Of a stretch of 38,543 bases of DNA, positions 32,506 to 38,543 are shown piece by piece. The position numbers and the translations under genes are program-made. Every line of letters starts with the position of its first letter. The stretch's first letter is position 1. The DNA comes from a virus, in the IMG/VR virus record IMGVR_UViG_3300032291_000551, positions 1 to 38,543 of that record, one strand, 5' to 3'. The notes below the pieces were generated by a model. That model had not been told where the DNA came from, did no database searches, and saw nothing but the letters and a program-made list of their open reading frames with translations.

Positions 32506-32557
32506 CCCCCGCCAGGTACATTAACCTACCTGGCGGGGGTCTTTTTCTATTTTATGC
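32506..32557 (+). terminator. Strong intrinsic terminator between the converging arms
   Basis: CCCCCGCCAGGTA (32506-32518) pairs perfectly with TACCTGGCGGGGG (32527-32539) through an 8-nt loop, followed by TCTTTTTCTATTTTA. It ends the rightward late transcript. The WhiB gene on the minus strand stops at 32552, so the stem may also act on leftward transcripts, although the T-run on that side is weak (CTTCTTG). Confidence 0.92.
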
Positions 32558-32812
32558 GTAAGTTAAATACAAAGGTGTTGGGGTTATGTTACGTGCTTGT
32601 CGTATTCTACGGCGTTGGTGTTCAGTAGTGTTGCCCCAGTAACCCAGTACATTGTAGTTAAGAGCATACTCAAGACATTCATTCTGAACTACGCATGAAC
32701 CGCAAATCTTTTTAAGCATCTTAAGGTGTTTATACGTAGACTCTCCATCTTGTACAAAGAACAATTCGTTATCTGTTGATGCACAATTAGGGGTATCACT
32801 GGGTCTGTACAC
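32552..32812 (-). CDS. whiB: WhiB-family regulator
   Basis: An 86-aa protein. GTG start, with GGAGGCTAA directly upstream. It carries the four WhiB cysteines C10, C37, C40 and C46 for a 4Fe-4S cluster, then GYWGNTT (57-63) and the basic tail HQRRRIRQ. The family is limited to actinobacteria and their phages, so it strongly supports the host group. By family knowledge it binds the housekeeping sigma factor and changes promoter use. It is the last gene of the leftward arm. A phage sigma factor is encoded three genes upstream, so the two may act together (inference). Confidence 0.9.
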   Translation of the reverse strand: MYRPSDTPNCASTDNELFFVQDGESTYKHLKMLKKICGSCVVQNECLEYALNYNVLGYWGNTTEHQRRRIRQARNITPTPLYLTYA

Positions 32813-32995
32813 TTAGCCTCCTGTTGAATAGAAACCAGAGCCTTTAAACTTTACCGCTGGTGGTGAAGTCCATACTCTAGTCATTACCATTTGACAACAC
32901 GTAGGTTCACGGTCATCTCCAAACTCACGATACACCTCTTGTGTCATGTTGCACAAGTCGCACTTGTAATCATAGTTAGGCACAATCATCTCCAT
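32813..32995 (-). CDS. FmdB-type zinc ribbon protein (60 aa)
   Basis: It opens with PNYDYKCDLCNMTQEVYREF, the N-terminal half of FmdB-like zinc ribbons, and the second knuckle has adjacent cysteines (EPTCCQMVMTRVW). It ends FKGSGFYSTGG, as FmdB proteins often do. The second CxxC is altered to CC, so metal binding may be imperfect. ATG 32995 is used; another ATG two codons later is possible. It directly precedes WhiB. Confidence 0.75.
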   Translation of the reverse strand: MEMIVPNYDYKCDLCNMTQEVYREFGDDREPTCCQMVMTRVWTSPPAVKFKGSGFYSTGG

Positions 32996-33158
32996 CTATC
33001 TCAGTGGGCGCAGTTGTAATTGTCCCACACTCTATACATTCTTGGGCTAAATCATACCAGCCAACTGCTCTAGTATCTTCATCCCACATAACCGTAACCC
33101 TAAACATCTTGCAGCCACAAATGCAAGCAAAGGTTGGTTCACCTCTAAGGTCGTTCAC
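32976..33158 (-). CDS. Small zinc-ribbon-like protein (60 aa)
   Basis: GTG 33158 is preferred: GGAATAGCAAAC lies upstream and the start overlaps the glycosyltransferase stop by 14 bases. The longer reading from 33203 would lie deep in that gene. The protein has ACICGCKMFRV and QECIECGTIT with CxC and CxxC pairs (about residues 12-15 and 40-43), fitting one zinc ribbon. The start is uncertain and the function unknown. Confidence 0.6.
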   Translation of the reverse strand: MNDLRGEPTFACICGCKMFRVTVMWDEDTRAVGWYDLAQECIECGTITTAPTEIDGDDCA

Positions 33159-33894
33159 GTTTGCTATTCCAGTACATCTTGTAGTACTCAATGTCAAGAG
33201 CAAAGCGTTTCATGTGTTTAACTAATGCACCAGTATGTGTGTACAAAGGTACACCTGCTTTGTGCATCATGCGGAAGAAGTTTATATCTTCCGATACAAA
33301 CTGCTCGCCAACTCCAGTCTCGTTAAAGTATGGGATAGCACCATGCACTTTTCGCATTTCTGTGACTGCGTTGCGGTGCATAAGCACGAATCCAAAACCC
33401 GCTGAACCGACTTTAATGAGCGCATTAACTGGTAGCGGGTGGAGATATTGAATCTTATAATCATCATCAGTCCAATTGAATACAGCAGGATACGGTGCCA
33501 TAACTGCTTGTTCGTTTTCTTTAGAGATGAAGTAAACACCTGTAACTACTGGTCTTTCCTTTGGGTTTGCTACACCCCATACTAATTGAAGTGCTTCTTC
33601 TGTTAGTACTATGTCGCTATCTACCCATAGAATCCAGTCAAAGTCTGTCTTGTCGTACCAAAAATCTAATGCTTGTTGGCGTTGTCTTCCAATCTGATTA
33701 CCTTGTACACGCATGGCTGACTTAATAGGTAACTTAGAAGTAAGTGCTGCATACACAACGCCTTCAGTAAACTTGCCATCGGTGGAACCACCATCACACC
33801 AGCATAAAATTATCTGGTCATTCGGTTCCGTCTTCGGTCTGCTTGACATCTGTTGATTGTGATACAGCGGTGTCTTCTTGGTTGTCTTGGTCAT
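33145..33894 (-). CDS. GT-A-fold glycosyltransferase
   Basis: Up to 249 aa. IILCWCDGGSTDGKFTEG opens a GT2-like fold, and DFDWILWVDSDIV gives the DxD sugar-nucleotide/metal motif (D92, D94). NALIKVGSAGFGFVLMHR and FVSEDINFFRMMHKAG (SED acceptor/catalytic region) follow, with HMKR at the end. This matches phage and bacterial glycosyltransferases that decorate DNA bases, virion proteins or host glycans. The target is not visible here. The start at 33894 (GGAAG upstream) overlaps the sigma gene by 77 bases; 33849 is an alternative. Confidence 0.75.
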   Translation of the reverse strand: MTKTTKKTPLYHNQQMSSRPKTEPNDQIILCWCDGGSTDGKFTEGVVYAALTSKLPIKSAMRVQGNQIGRQRQQALDFWYDKTDFDWILWVDSDIVLTEEALQLVWGVANPKERPVVTGVYFISKENEQAVMAPYPAVFNWTDDDYKIQYLHPLPVNALIKVGSAGFGFVLMHRNAVTEMRKVHGAIPYFNETGVGEQFVSEDINFFRMMHKAGVPLYTHTGALVKHMKRFALDIEYYKMYWNSKRERP

Positions 33895-34492
33895 GGTATG
33901 GCTTCCACCCTCCTAGGTGTTTGACTAATGAGTTAAGCGCACGCTGCACCTTCATGCGTGCTCCGTCTGGCGTGCTGTCCATATCTTTAGATAGCATTGT
34001 CCAGTCAGGTGAGTCTACGCTAAAGCGTAGGCGCAGAACATTTTGTTTTTGTTCTGATAGTTTGTAAAAGGCTGCTGCTATATCTGAGCGTAATGATAAC
34101 CAGTTGTTGCCATCCGCTGCTGCACCACTACCAAACTTAGCATTAAGGTCTTGAATCTTAGTAGGGATTTCATAAGTCTCTCCGATGATTGAAGGCAAGA
34201 AGGCTTCTACTACTGACACATCATAGTAATACAAGTCTGATGTATCGTAGCCAATCTTGCGTGCTTTTTCTCGCTCACAAAACTTAAGCGCTGCATTACG
34301 CAGCGACTTGGCAATTAATTTGTCGCGGTCTTTTTGTTCAAGGACAGACCATTCTTTGTACTTACGGGGATGACCGACAAACCATACCCACAACTCTTGT
34401 CCTATATCATCACGCTCTAACATAGAGTAACGCTTAGAGTATTCGGATGCGAGTTGCTGTACTAACTCATTGTATTCTTCAATGTAATTCAT
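33818..34492 (-). CDS. Phage-encoded RNA polymerase sigma factor
   Basis: A 224-aa protein. Residues of about 5-75 look like sigma region 2 (YNELVQQLASEYSKRY, DDIGQELWVWFVG, LRNAALKFCEREKARK). Residues of about 145-200 look like region 4 with an HTH (FYKLSEQKQNVLRLRFSVD, MLSKDMDSTPDGARMKVQRALNSLV). There is no region 1.1 or 3. Thus it is of ECF-like size and would redirect host RNA polymerase, most simply to the late rightward arm (inference). The start is by TAATG overlap with the phosphoesterase. Its acidic tail overlaps the glycosyltransferase gene. Confidence 0.8.
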   Translation of the reverse strand: MNYIEEYNELVQQLASEYSKRYSMLERDDIGQELWVWFVGHPRKYKEWSVLEQKDRDKLIAKSLRNAALKFCEREKARKIGYDTSDLYYYDVSVVEAFLPSIIGETYEIPTKIQDLNAKFGSGAAADGNNWLSLRSDIAAAFYKLSEQKQNVLRLRFSVDSPDWTMLSKDMDSTPDGARMKVQRALNSLVKHLGGWKPYHDQDNQEDTAVSQSTDVKQTEDGTE

Positions 34493-35229
34493 TATGGAAT
34501 AATGACCTCGCCATTTACAATTGGCACTGCAAATGGTGTGACCTTGCGGTTGTGTTCAACAAGGATACCCATGCCCGTCTGCCAGTTGGCAGAGCCTGAT
34601 GTAAGGTAAGATGCCTGTTTAATATCCATCATGTGACCCACCTCTAACCCGTATAAAGTACTGGTTTTTCCGTAAAATCCTGTGGTCTCATGTTGTAAAC
34701 CCACGCGATGCGTGTGTCCACACACTACTGATTTACCTAAACGTTTGGCTAGGTTTAATGCGGTAGCCCCTGGTGCACGATTAAGTGCGCCTTCATCTCC
34801 GTGTGCCATTACCCAACCAGGTAATAACTCATGCATCTTATGTAAGTAATTAATCTTTAACTTGCCATAGCCTAGTAGTTCTTCAATCTCTAATGACTTG
34901 AGTGACATAAAGGCTGGCGCATACTTGCGTATGTATGTATCTATACGGTCAGTATGGTTACTGCGTTGAATGTAAAATGGCTTGTTACCTAATGCTTTGC
35001 GGTAACGAGCCATGATGTCGTGCGTTAAATCAATACTATCTTGTAAGGTATCGGCATATTCTCCTGCCATTCCTTTGTTCCAACGTGATGGTTCTGGTGC
35101 ATCTAGTTCATCTCCTACACACCAGAGTTCATCTGGTTTATAGTCTTGGATAAACTCTAATGTGGCATCTACAGTTTTGTCGTGTTGATACGGTATCTGT
35201 AAATCGCTTAATACGACTACTCGTTTCAC
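34492..35229 (-). CDS. Calcineurin-like metallophosphoesterase
   Basis: GTG 35229 is chosen because TGGAGAATAGAT precedes it; this gives 245 aa and overlaps no gene. Metal motifs appear in order: LSDLQIPYQH (D9, with Q11 where His is usual), VGDELD (D40), SNHTDR (N91, H92), AHGDEG (H143) and CGHTHR (H172, H174). The fold would hydrolyse phosphoesters: nucleotides, DNA ends or cyclic nucleotides. The H-to-Q change in the first motif is notable but may be normal for this phage subfamily. It is adjacent to the sigma factor and the Nmad1-like gene. Confidence 0.85.
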   Translation of the reverse strand: MKRVVVLSDLQIPYQHDKTVDATLEFIQDYKPDELWCVGDELDAPEPSRWNKGMAGEYADTLQDSIDLTHDIMARYRKALGNKPFYIQRSNHTDRIDTYIRKYAPAFMSLKSLEIEELLGYGKLKINYLHKMHELLPGWVMAHGDEGALNRAPGATALNLAKRLGKSVVCGHTHRVGLQHETTGFYGKTSTLYGLEVGHMMDIKQASYLTSGSANWQTGMGILVEHNRKVTPFAVPIVNGEVIIP

Positions 35230-35231
35230 AT

Positions 35232-35522
35232 CTATTCTCCATTCGGGATACCTTCCCACTGTCCGCGCTGGACTAGTAACCCAATTATGGCATAATTTGC
35301 AAGGTCAATTAGTGTATCTTCGATACTTTCGTAGTTCGGCGTGTCGCCTGTATCTACTAGATTGTTAAGGCGTGCAAGTTTGTCATACATACGAACGCGT
35401 AACCCGTTCATTGGTCCGCCAGGTGCTCCCGATATATTCATAGGACCGTAGTCGGCATGCTTCTTGAGCATGGTGGTGTGCAAATGTAAAAAGATTCCTT
35501 GTAGGTCATCAGGATTCTTCAT
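35232..35522 (-). CDS. Nmad1/DUF1599-like protein
   Basis: A 96-aa helical protein with KKHADYGPMNISGAPGG, RMYDKLARLNNLVD and TLIDLANYAIIGLLV. This run of motifs (H.DYG, R..DK..RL, D.l.DLANYA) matches the DUF1599 / nucleotide-modification-associated domain 1 group. The family is tied to modified-base phage genes by gene context, with no proven activity known to me. AAGGAGATATTAG precedes the ATG. Together with the glycosyltransferase and the phosphoesterase it hints at nucleotide chemistry (inference). Confidence 0.75.
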   Translation of the reverse strand: MKNPDDLQGIFLHLHTTMLKKHADYGPMNISGAPGGPMNGLRVRMYDKLARLNNLVDTGDTPNYESIEDTLIDLANYAIIGLLVQRGQWEGIPNGE

Positions 35523-35823
35523 CTAATATCTCCTTCATGTGGTCGTCAAAGTTAACCATTGCTTCTTTGATTGAGAACTCTTCCCATACTTCGTTTGCCT
35601 TGCCGTATTTGCTTGCTACTAGAATAGCAGCCAATGCTGTAGTACACATCTTAGCATCTTCTAAGTCACCTCTAACTAAGGTGTCATAAATATCATGCAA
35701 TGCTCCGACAACATCAAGCAATCTATCTTCTGATACTTGAATACCAATTGCAAAATCTAAATGCTCAATATGTTCCCAAAATGTATGGTCAAGCGGGGGT
35801 AACGCACTCTCTGATTCGTTCAT
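35509..35823 (-). CDS. Hypothetical helical acidic protein (104 aa)
   Basis: It has MNESESALPPLDHTFWEHIEHL, then helices such as EDRLLDVVGALHDIYDTLV and DAKMCTTALAAILVASKYG, and an acidic end, DDHMKEILDEES. The start overlaps the primase stop by 35 bases, with AAGGAAGTGAG 13 bases upstream. No family is recognised. It is expressed between primase and Nmad1-like genes, so a role in nucleotide or replication control is possible. Confidence 0.65.
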   Translation of the reverse strand: MNESESALPPLDHTFWEHIEHLDFAIGIQVSEDRLLDVVGALHDIYDTLVRGDLEDAKMCTTALAAILVASKYGKANEVWEEFSIKEAMVNFDDHMKEILDEES

Positions 35824-36433
35824 CTAGCCACTCACTTCCTTGTTTAATCATCATACTATTGACATCTTCGCCATCAGGCATACTGATGATATTGACATTG
35901 CCTAATTCTCTACTGATTTTCTTGCCGAACTCTAGCCCTGCTGCATCACCATCTGCTAGCACAATAACGACATCAAAGTCGTCAAGTATCTTGGCATAGT
36001 GTGGCTTCCAATTGTTAGCCCCTGGTATACCAATAGTAGGATGATTTGTTTTAACTGTCATCATGATGCAATCAAATTCACCTTCGGTGACACAAATGTA
36101 TTTGTCTGCGACAAAGCACGCTTGCGTGTTGAACATGGTTGTCTTAGCACCCACTAGACCCATGTACTTAGGGTCTTCACCGTGCATACTACGGAATCTA
36201 ATATCAACTACACCTGACGGTGTAATGTATGGGATAGCAAGCCTACCCTTGTAAGGCTCATGCCCTGGAAGCGGTTCGTCTACCACCCCCAGATGAAAGA
36301 TGCTTGCCTCTTCTACCGAGAGTTGACGGCTTGCCAGATATTCCTCTGCGAGATTTATCTTGGTTGCGTATCTCTGTGTTGCCTGAAGTAAGAACTGACG
36401 CTGCGAATTTGACAGCCTCACGATAATCACCAC
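35789..36433 (-). CDS. Primase TOPRIM-domain part
   Basis: Up to 214 aa from GTG 36433. The middle has EEYLASRQLSVEEASIFHLG and PLPGHEPYKGRLAIPYITPSG, the linker typical of primases. The TOPRIM motifs are VTEGEFD (E117) and VVIVLADGDAAGLEF (D161, D163). It is the catalytic half of a primase, while the zinc-binding half lies in an overlapping, different frame upstream. The first 25 or so residues read without clear support, so translation may begin later, or ribosomes may enter by a +1 shift from the other frame. Confidence 0.82.
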   Translation of the reverse strand: MVIIVRLSNSQRQFLLQATQRYATKINLAEEYLASRQLSVEEASIFHLGVVDEPLPGHEPYKGRLAIPYITPSGVVDIRFRSMHGEDPKYMGLVGAKTTMFNTQACFVADKYICVTEGEFDCIMMTVKTNHPTIGIPGANNWKPHYAKILDDFDVVIVLADGDAAGLEFGKKISRELGNVNIISMPDGEDVNSMMIKQGSEWLDERIRECVTPA

Positions 36434-36641
36434 CTTCTTTGTACATAATTAGGGAATAAGTATCGCCCTTAACTCCACAACCGTGGCAGATAAAGGCGTT
36501 CTTATCAAAGTTAACTGCTGCTGATGCATGTGAATCTATATGAAACGGACACTTCATCTTGCGCCAACCGCTGCCCATAGCAGGCACGGTGGCGCCTATG
36601 TAGTGGAGGTACTCACCAATATCAGGCTTGTCCCTTTCCAA
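36258..36641 (-). CDS. Primase zinc-binding (CHC2) part
   Basis: A 127-aa protein. Residues of about 25-65 are the CHC2 zinc domain: CPFHIDSHAS with C31 and H34, then FICHGCGVKGD with C52 and C55. Conserved SLIMYKEGGDYREAVKFA follows. After residue 80 the frame loses protein-like sequence and turns Arg/Ser/Gly-rich, while the TOPRIM gene is read in the other frame over the same 176 bases. By family knowledge this domain helps bind the template for primer synthesis. Whether it works alone or as a fusion with the TOPRIM part is open. Confidence 0.82.
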   Translation of the reverse strand: MERDKPDIGEYLHYIGATVPAMGSGWRKMKCPFHIDSHASAAVNFDKNAFICHGCGVKGDTYSLIMYKEGGDYREAVKFAASVLTSGNTEIRNQDKSRRGISGKPSTLGRRGKHLSSGGGRRTASRA

Positions 36642-36969
36642 TTGCTCTCCTTAATAAATCTACATATACATAGCCAGGCATGGTGCAGTACCAATCTTCA
36701 GGGCTTCCCCTACCCTTACGCTTGTGCCACACCACGCCTGTCCATGCGTTGTCGTTAGCCATTTCGACTATCAACTCTTCTGTCCACCCTGCTAAGTCCA
36801 TCTTAGCGTGGTTCTTTATCTCTATCGTGACTCCAGGTATACCTGATATGTCACCTTTATCTAGGGTTGCACCAGCCAAGCGTCTGTCTACATAAGGGAA
36901 CCATTGCTTGAGGTACTTAACTACATCTCGCTCTGCTCCTGAGCCTTTTGCTTTGGCTGCGCTACCCAT
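36622..36969 (-). CDS. Hjc-like Holliday junction resolvase / PD-(D/E)XK nuclease
   Basis: A 115-aa protein with the resolvase pattern: KGSGAERDVVKYLKQWFP with E13, RRLAGATLDKGDISGIPG with D40, then VTIEIKNH with E50 and K52. A late helix, GWTEELIVEMANDNAWTG, follows. It matches archaeal Hjc/VRR-type nucleases in length and motif order. The product would cut branched DNA before packaging or in recombination. It overlaps primase by 20 bases and is adjacent to the RecA-type ATPase. Confidence 0.85.
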   Translation of the reverse strand: MGSAAKAKGSGAERDVVKYLKQWFPYVDRRLAGATLDKGDISGIPGVTIEIKNHAKMDLAGWTEELIVEMANDNAWTGVVWHKRKGRGSPEDWYCTMPGYVYVDLLRRAIGKGQA

Positions 36970-37784
36970 TACACTTTCATCTCTACTTGTCTGTAGTCTC
37001 TTACTACATCCTCTAAGTACATAGAGGCTGGGTCAAATGATAGTGATACATATGTGTTACCAGTAAAGTCTGCTTTACCATAACGGTTTTTAACAGGGGC
37101 TACACATAGGTATGCGTCTGGTCCCTGCATCATCTGTCCTACTGTTAGTACCATAGCAGGTACCTGACTAACCATACCTTGCAACGCTGAGCGTGGCTGA
37201 CATGGGAAACCTTGAGCACCTTCTTTAGTATGGTGTAACACTAGTACACATGCATTGGTATCTCTTGCAAGATACTTGAGTTCTTTCATGACCTGTCGCA
37301 TAGCAGCAAACTCTTCGCCACCATCAACAGCAATATCCATAAGGTTATCTACTACGATAAGCGTAGGACTTCTACCCCACATAGTTTCAAATGCAGATAC
37401 CTCTGCATCTAAATCGTTAAGGGTTGGGCTGGGTTCAAACGACCAGTACAAATTAGAGAACTCTCGCAAGAGTTCTTCTGCTTTGGCTGGCTCTGTCTTA
37501 AGCATATGTTCTGCATGCGCTTGACTTATTTTTGCTTTCATAGCAAGTAAGCGCATAGCCATAGTGTGTGCATTAGTATCAGCAGAGAAGTATAGTGTCG
37601 GTTGTTTTAGCCTTGCTGCGATATGTAATGCAATAGATGACTTACCTGCGCCAGGAGTACCAGCAATCACTGATACTTCTGCACGGCGTAGGATAATGCC
37701 TTCCCGTTGGAACGCCTGAAAGGGAGCGGGTAATGGTTCTCCGCCTACCTCTGGCTTACCAATACTACGGCGTAATGTTTTCAT
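36969..37784 (-). CDS. RecA/DnaB-type ATPase (replicative helicase-like)
   Basis: A 271-aa protein. Walker A AGTPGAGKSS (about 41-50) is followed by LYFSADTNAHTMAMRLLAM as in DnaB-family helicases. Walker B is TLIVVDNLMD (about 141-150), and the sensor region is VLVLHHTKEG (181-189). PRSALQGMVSQVPAM and VKNRYGKAD come near the end. It lacks the DnaB N-terminal domain, so it is the motor domain only, close to RepA or RadA-type size. It unwinds DNA or loads recombinase by family knowledge. It sits in the replication block next to primase. Confidence 0.85.
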   Translation of the reverse strand: MKTLRRSIGKPEVGGEPLPAPFQAFQREGIILRRAEVSVIAGTPGAGKSSIALHIAARLKQPTLYFSADTNAHTMAMRLLAMKAKISQAHAEHMLKTEPAKAEELLREFSNLYWSFEPSPTLNDLDAEVSAFETMWGRSPTLIVVDNLMDIAVDGGEEFAAMRQVMKELKYLARDTNACVLVLHHTKEGAQGFPCQPRSALQGMVSQVPAMVLTVGQMMQGPDAYLCVAPVKNRYGKADFTGNTYVSLSFDPASMYLEDVVRDYRQVEMKV

Positions 37785-38275
37785 TATGCCTTGGTCTGGT
37801 CAGGTACGAATGAGTTCCACTCTGCTTGGTTCTGCTTGATGTACTGAGTTGTACACTTAGTTGGGTCATTTTGTTTAGCAGGACAGAAGTAACCTTTGTA
37901 TGGGCCGAACTTACCTGTTAGTCCATGGATGCGTGTCATTGTACCGTGAGGGCAGTTGCGTGAACCTGCACCCATTGCTGGTGGATTACTTGGTGCGTCT
38001 GAAGTCCATGATTGACCAGATGGTGACAGGCTTGCAGTTGGTTCGTTAATAACTGTGCCACCAAATGATGTAGCAATAGATGCTACATGTGGATTAGGTG
38101 GTACTGCTGCATTGGTGCCACGCACTGCTGTTTCTACCTCACTAATTGCTTCTGTAATCTGAAAGATTGCAGATGTTAGTGCAGTAAATTCATCAGGTGT
38201 ATTAGCGCGTAGTGTTAACTGTGTTAGCCCTGATGCTGATTTAAGATTGATGCTGATTGGTGCTTCGCTGTGCAT
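37784..38275 (-). CDS. Zn-ribbon protein of the replication block (163 aa)
   Basis: The N-terminal half (MHSEAPISINLKSASGLTQLTLRA, TALTSAIFQITEAISEVET) is a small alpha/beta domain. The middle is a disordered Pro/Ser/Gly linker. The C-terminus has NCPHGTMTRIHG, GPYKGYFCPAKQ and PTKCTTQYIK, a Cys/His set like the Zn-ribbon ends of actinophage proteins (recalled). It overlaps both neighbours by a base or so and lies between exonuclease and ATPase, so ssDNA or recombination binding is plausible. No proven activity is known to me. Confidence 0.7.
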   Translation of the reverse strand: MHSEAPISINLKSASGLTQLTLRANTPDEFTALTSAIFQITEAISEVETAVRGTNAAVPPNPHVASIATSFGGTVINEPTASLSPSGQSWTSDAPSNPPAMGAGSRNCPHGTMTRIHGLTGKFGPYKGYFCPAKQNDPTKCTTQYIKQNQAEWNSFVPDQTKA

Positions 38276-38543
38276 TTATTCTCCTTGAATAGGTGTTACT
38301 AGGGATTTTTTTGTGTCTCGGAAGGCACGGACTTTCATTGCTAACTCTATACCTTTCCAACCTTGTTTGATGTCAACGAAATGCAGTTCACATTTACCAC
38401 TACCTGCTGGTAGGTGGACGATGATTCCTTTCTCTTGGTTAACACCACCCCAAGAACCACGGGTTGCCGTGGCGGGGTCATACGGCAAGCCGTGTGCATA
38501 CACTGCTAACTGCATGGCAATTTTATTTGGGTAGGAAATACTA
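38276..38543 (-). CDS. RecB/Cas4-like PD-(D/E)XK exonuclease, C-terminal part (gene wraps the contig end)
   Basis: This is the other end of the gene that begins at 632. Across the terminal repeat it continues in frame (QLAVYAHGLPYDP, SWGGVNQEKGIIVHLPAGSG, LHFVDIKQGWKGIELAM), then a short Lys/Arg-rich end and a stop at 38276. The conserved Q181 of the nuclease lies in this copy too, because 38421-38543 duplicates 1-123. It should be merged with the 1-632 entry as a single 777-bp gene. Confidence 0.9.
   Translation of the reverse strand, partial: SISYPNKIAMQLAVYAHGLPYDPATATRGSWGGVNQEKGIIVHLPAGSGKCELHFVDIKQGWKGIELAMKVRAFRDTKKSLVTPIQGE
38421..38543. repeat. Terminal direct repeat, right copy
   Basis: Identical to 1-123; see the left copy. 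The unique circular length is therefore 38,420 bp. Confidence 0.95.

Noticed and set aside
1-38543. CRISPR array, IS element, integrase or attachment site
   Set aside because: No regular spaced repeats, transposase or recombinase motifs were seen; the gene set fits a lytic phage.

Overview
The window looks like a complete, or nearly complete, genome of a lytic tailed phage of an actinobacterium. The first 123 bases are repeated exactly as the last 123 (1-123 = 38421-38543), so the contig closes into a circle of 38,420 bp. A RecB/Cas4-like exonuclease gene runs across the junction: its start is at 632 on the minus strand and its stop is at 38276. A phage WhiB-type regulator and several small proteins of actinophage type point to an actinobacterial host. 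The moderate-to-low GC content and AT-leaning codon use suggest low-GC freshwater actinobacteria (inference). The tail genes look like those of a short-tailed podovirus: no tape measure or long tail-tube genes are seen, and an adaptor-like and a large nozzle-like protein flank the fibre genes. No integrase, DNA polymerase, tRNA gene, CRISPR array or IS element was recognised.

On the circle there are two divergent arms. The leftward (minus-strand) arm starts at about 5544, runs to 1, wraps, and ends at 32552. It encodes small Cys-rich proteins, an SSB-like OB-fold protein, a membrane-anchored lytic transglycosylase, a DUF932 protein, a winged-helix protein, the exonuclease, a Zn-ribbon protein, a RecA/DnaB-type ATPase, a Hjc-like nuclease, a primase split over two overlapping frames, an Nmad1/DUF1599-like protein, a metallophosphoesterase, a sigma factor, a glycosyltransferase, two zinc-ribbon proteins and WhiB. 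This is an early, replication and regulation arm.

The rightward (plus-strand) arm runs from 6381 to 32467. Its order is large terminase with an N-terminal HTH, portal, two small proteins, a 1705-aa giant with two helical partners (likely ejected virion proteins), scaffold, N4-gp56-like major capsid protein, a chain of tiny Lys-rich proteins, adaptor, tail fibre, Gly-rich tail protein, 754-aa tail hub, and then a lysis region (small membrane proteins, a secreted Pro-rich protein, two holin candidates, a CHAP endolysin). The arms converge on a strong terminator at 32506-32557.

The arms diverge from an 830-bp gene-free region (5545-6380). Its left half (about 5590-5965) is GC-rich and full of nested inverted repeats that fold into multi-helix junctions, so it is a candidate for a large structured non-coding RNA. 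Its right half is AT-rich and holds many CAGTCTG/CTGTCTG and AAATAGTTC repeats, consistent with an origin or promoter/operator region. Genes are packed with TAATG or ATGA stop-start overlaps. Several real genes shorter than 60 codons were found by reading these junctions.
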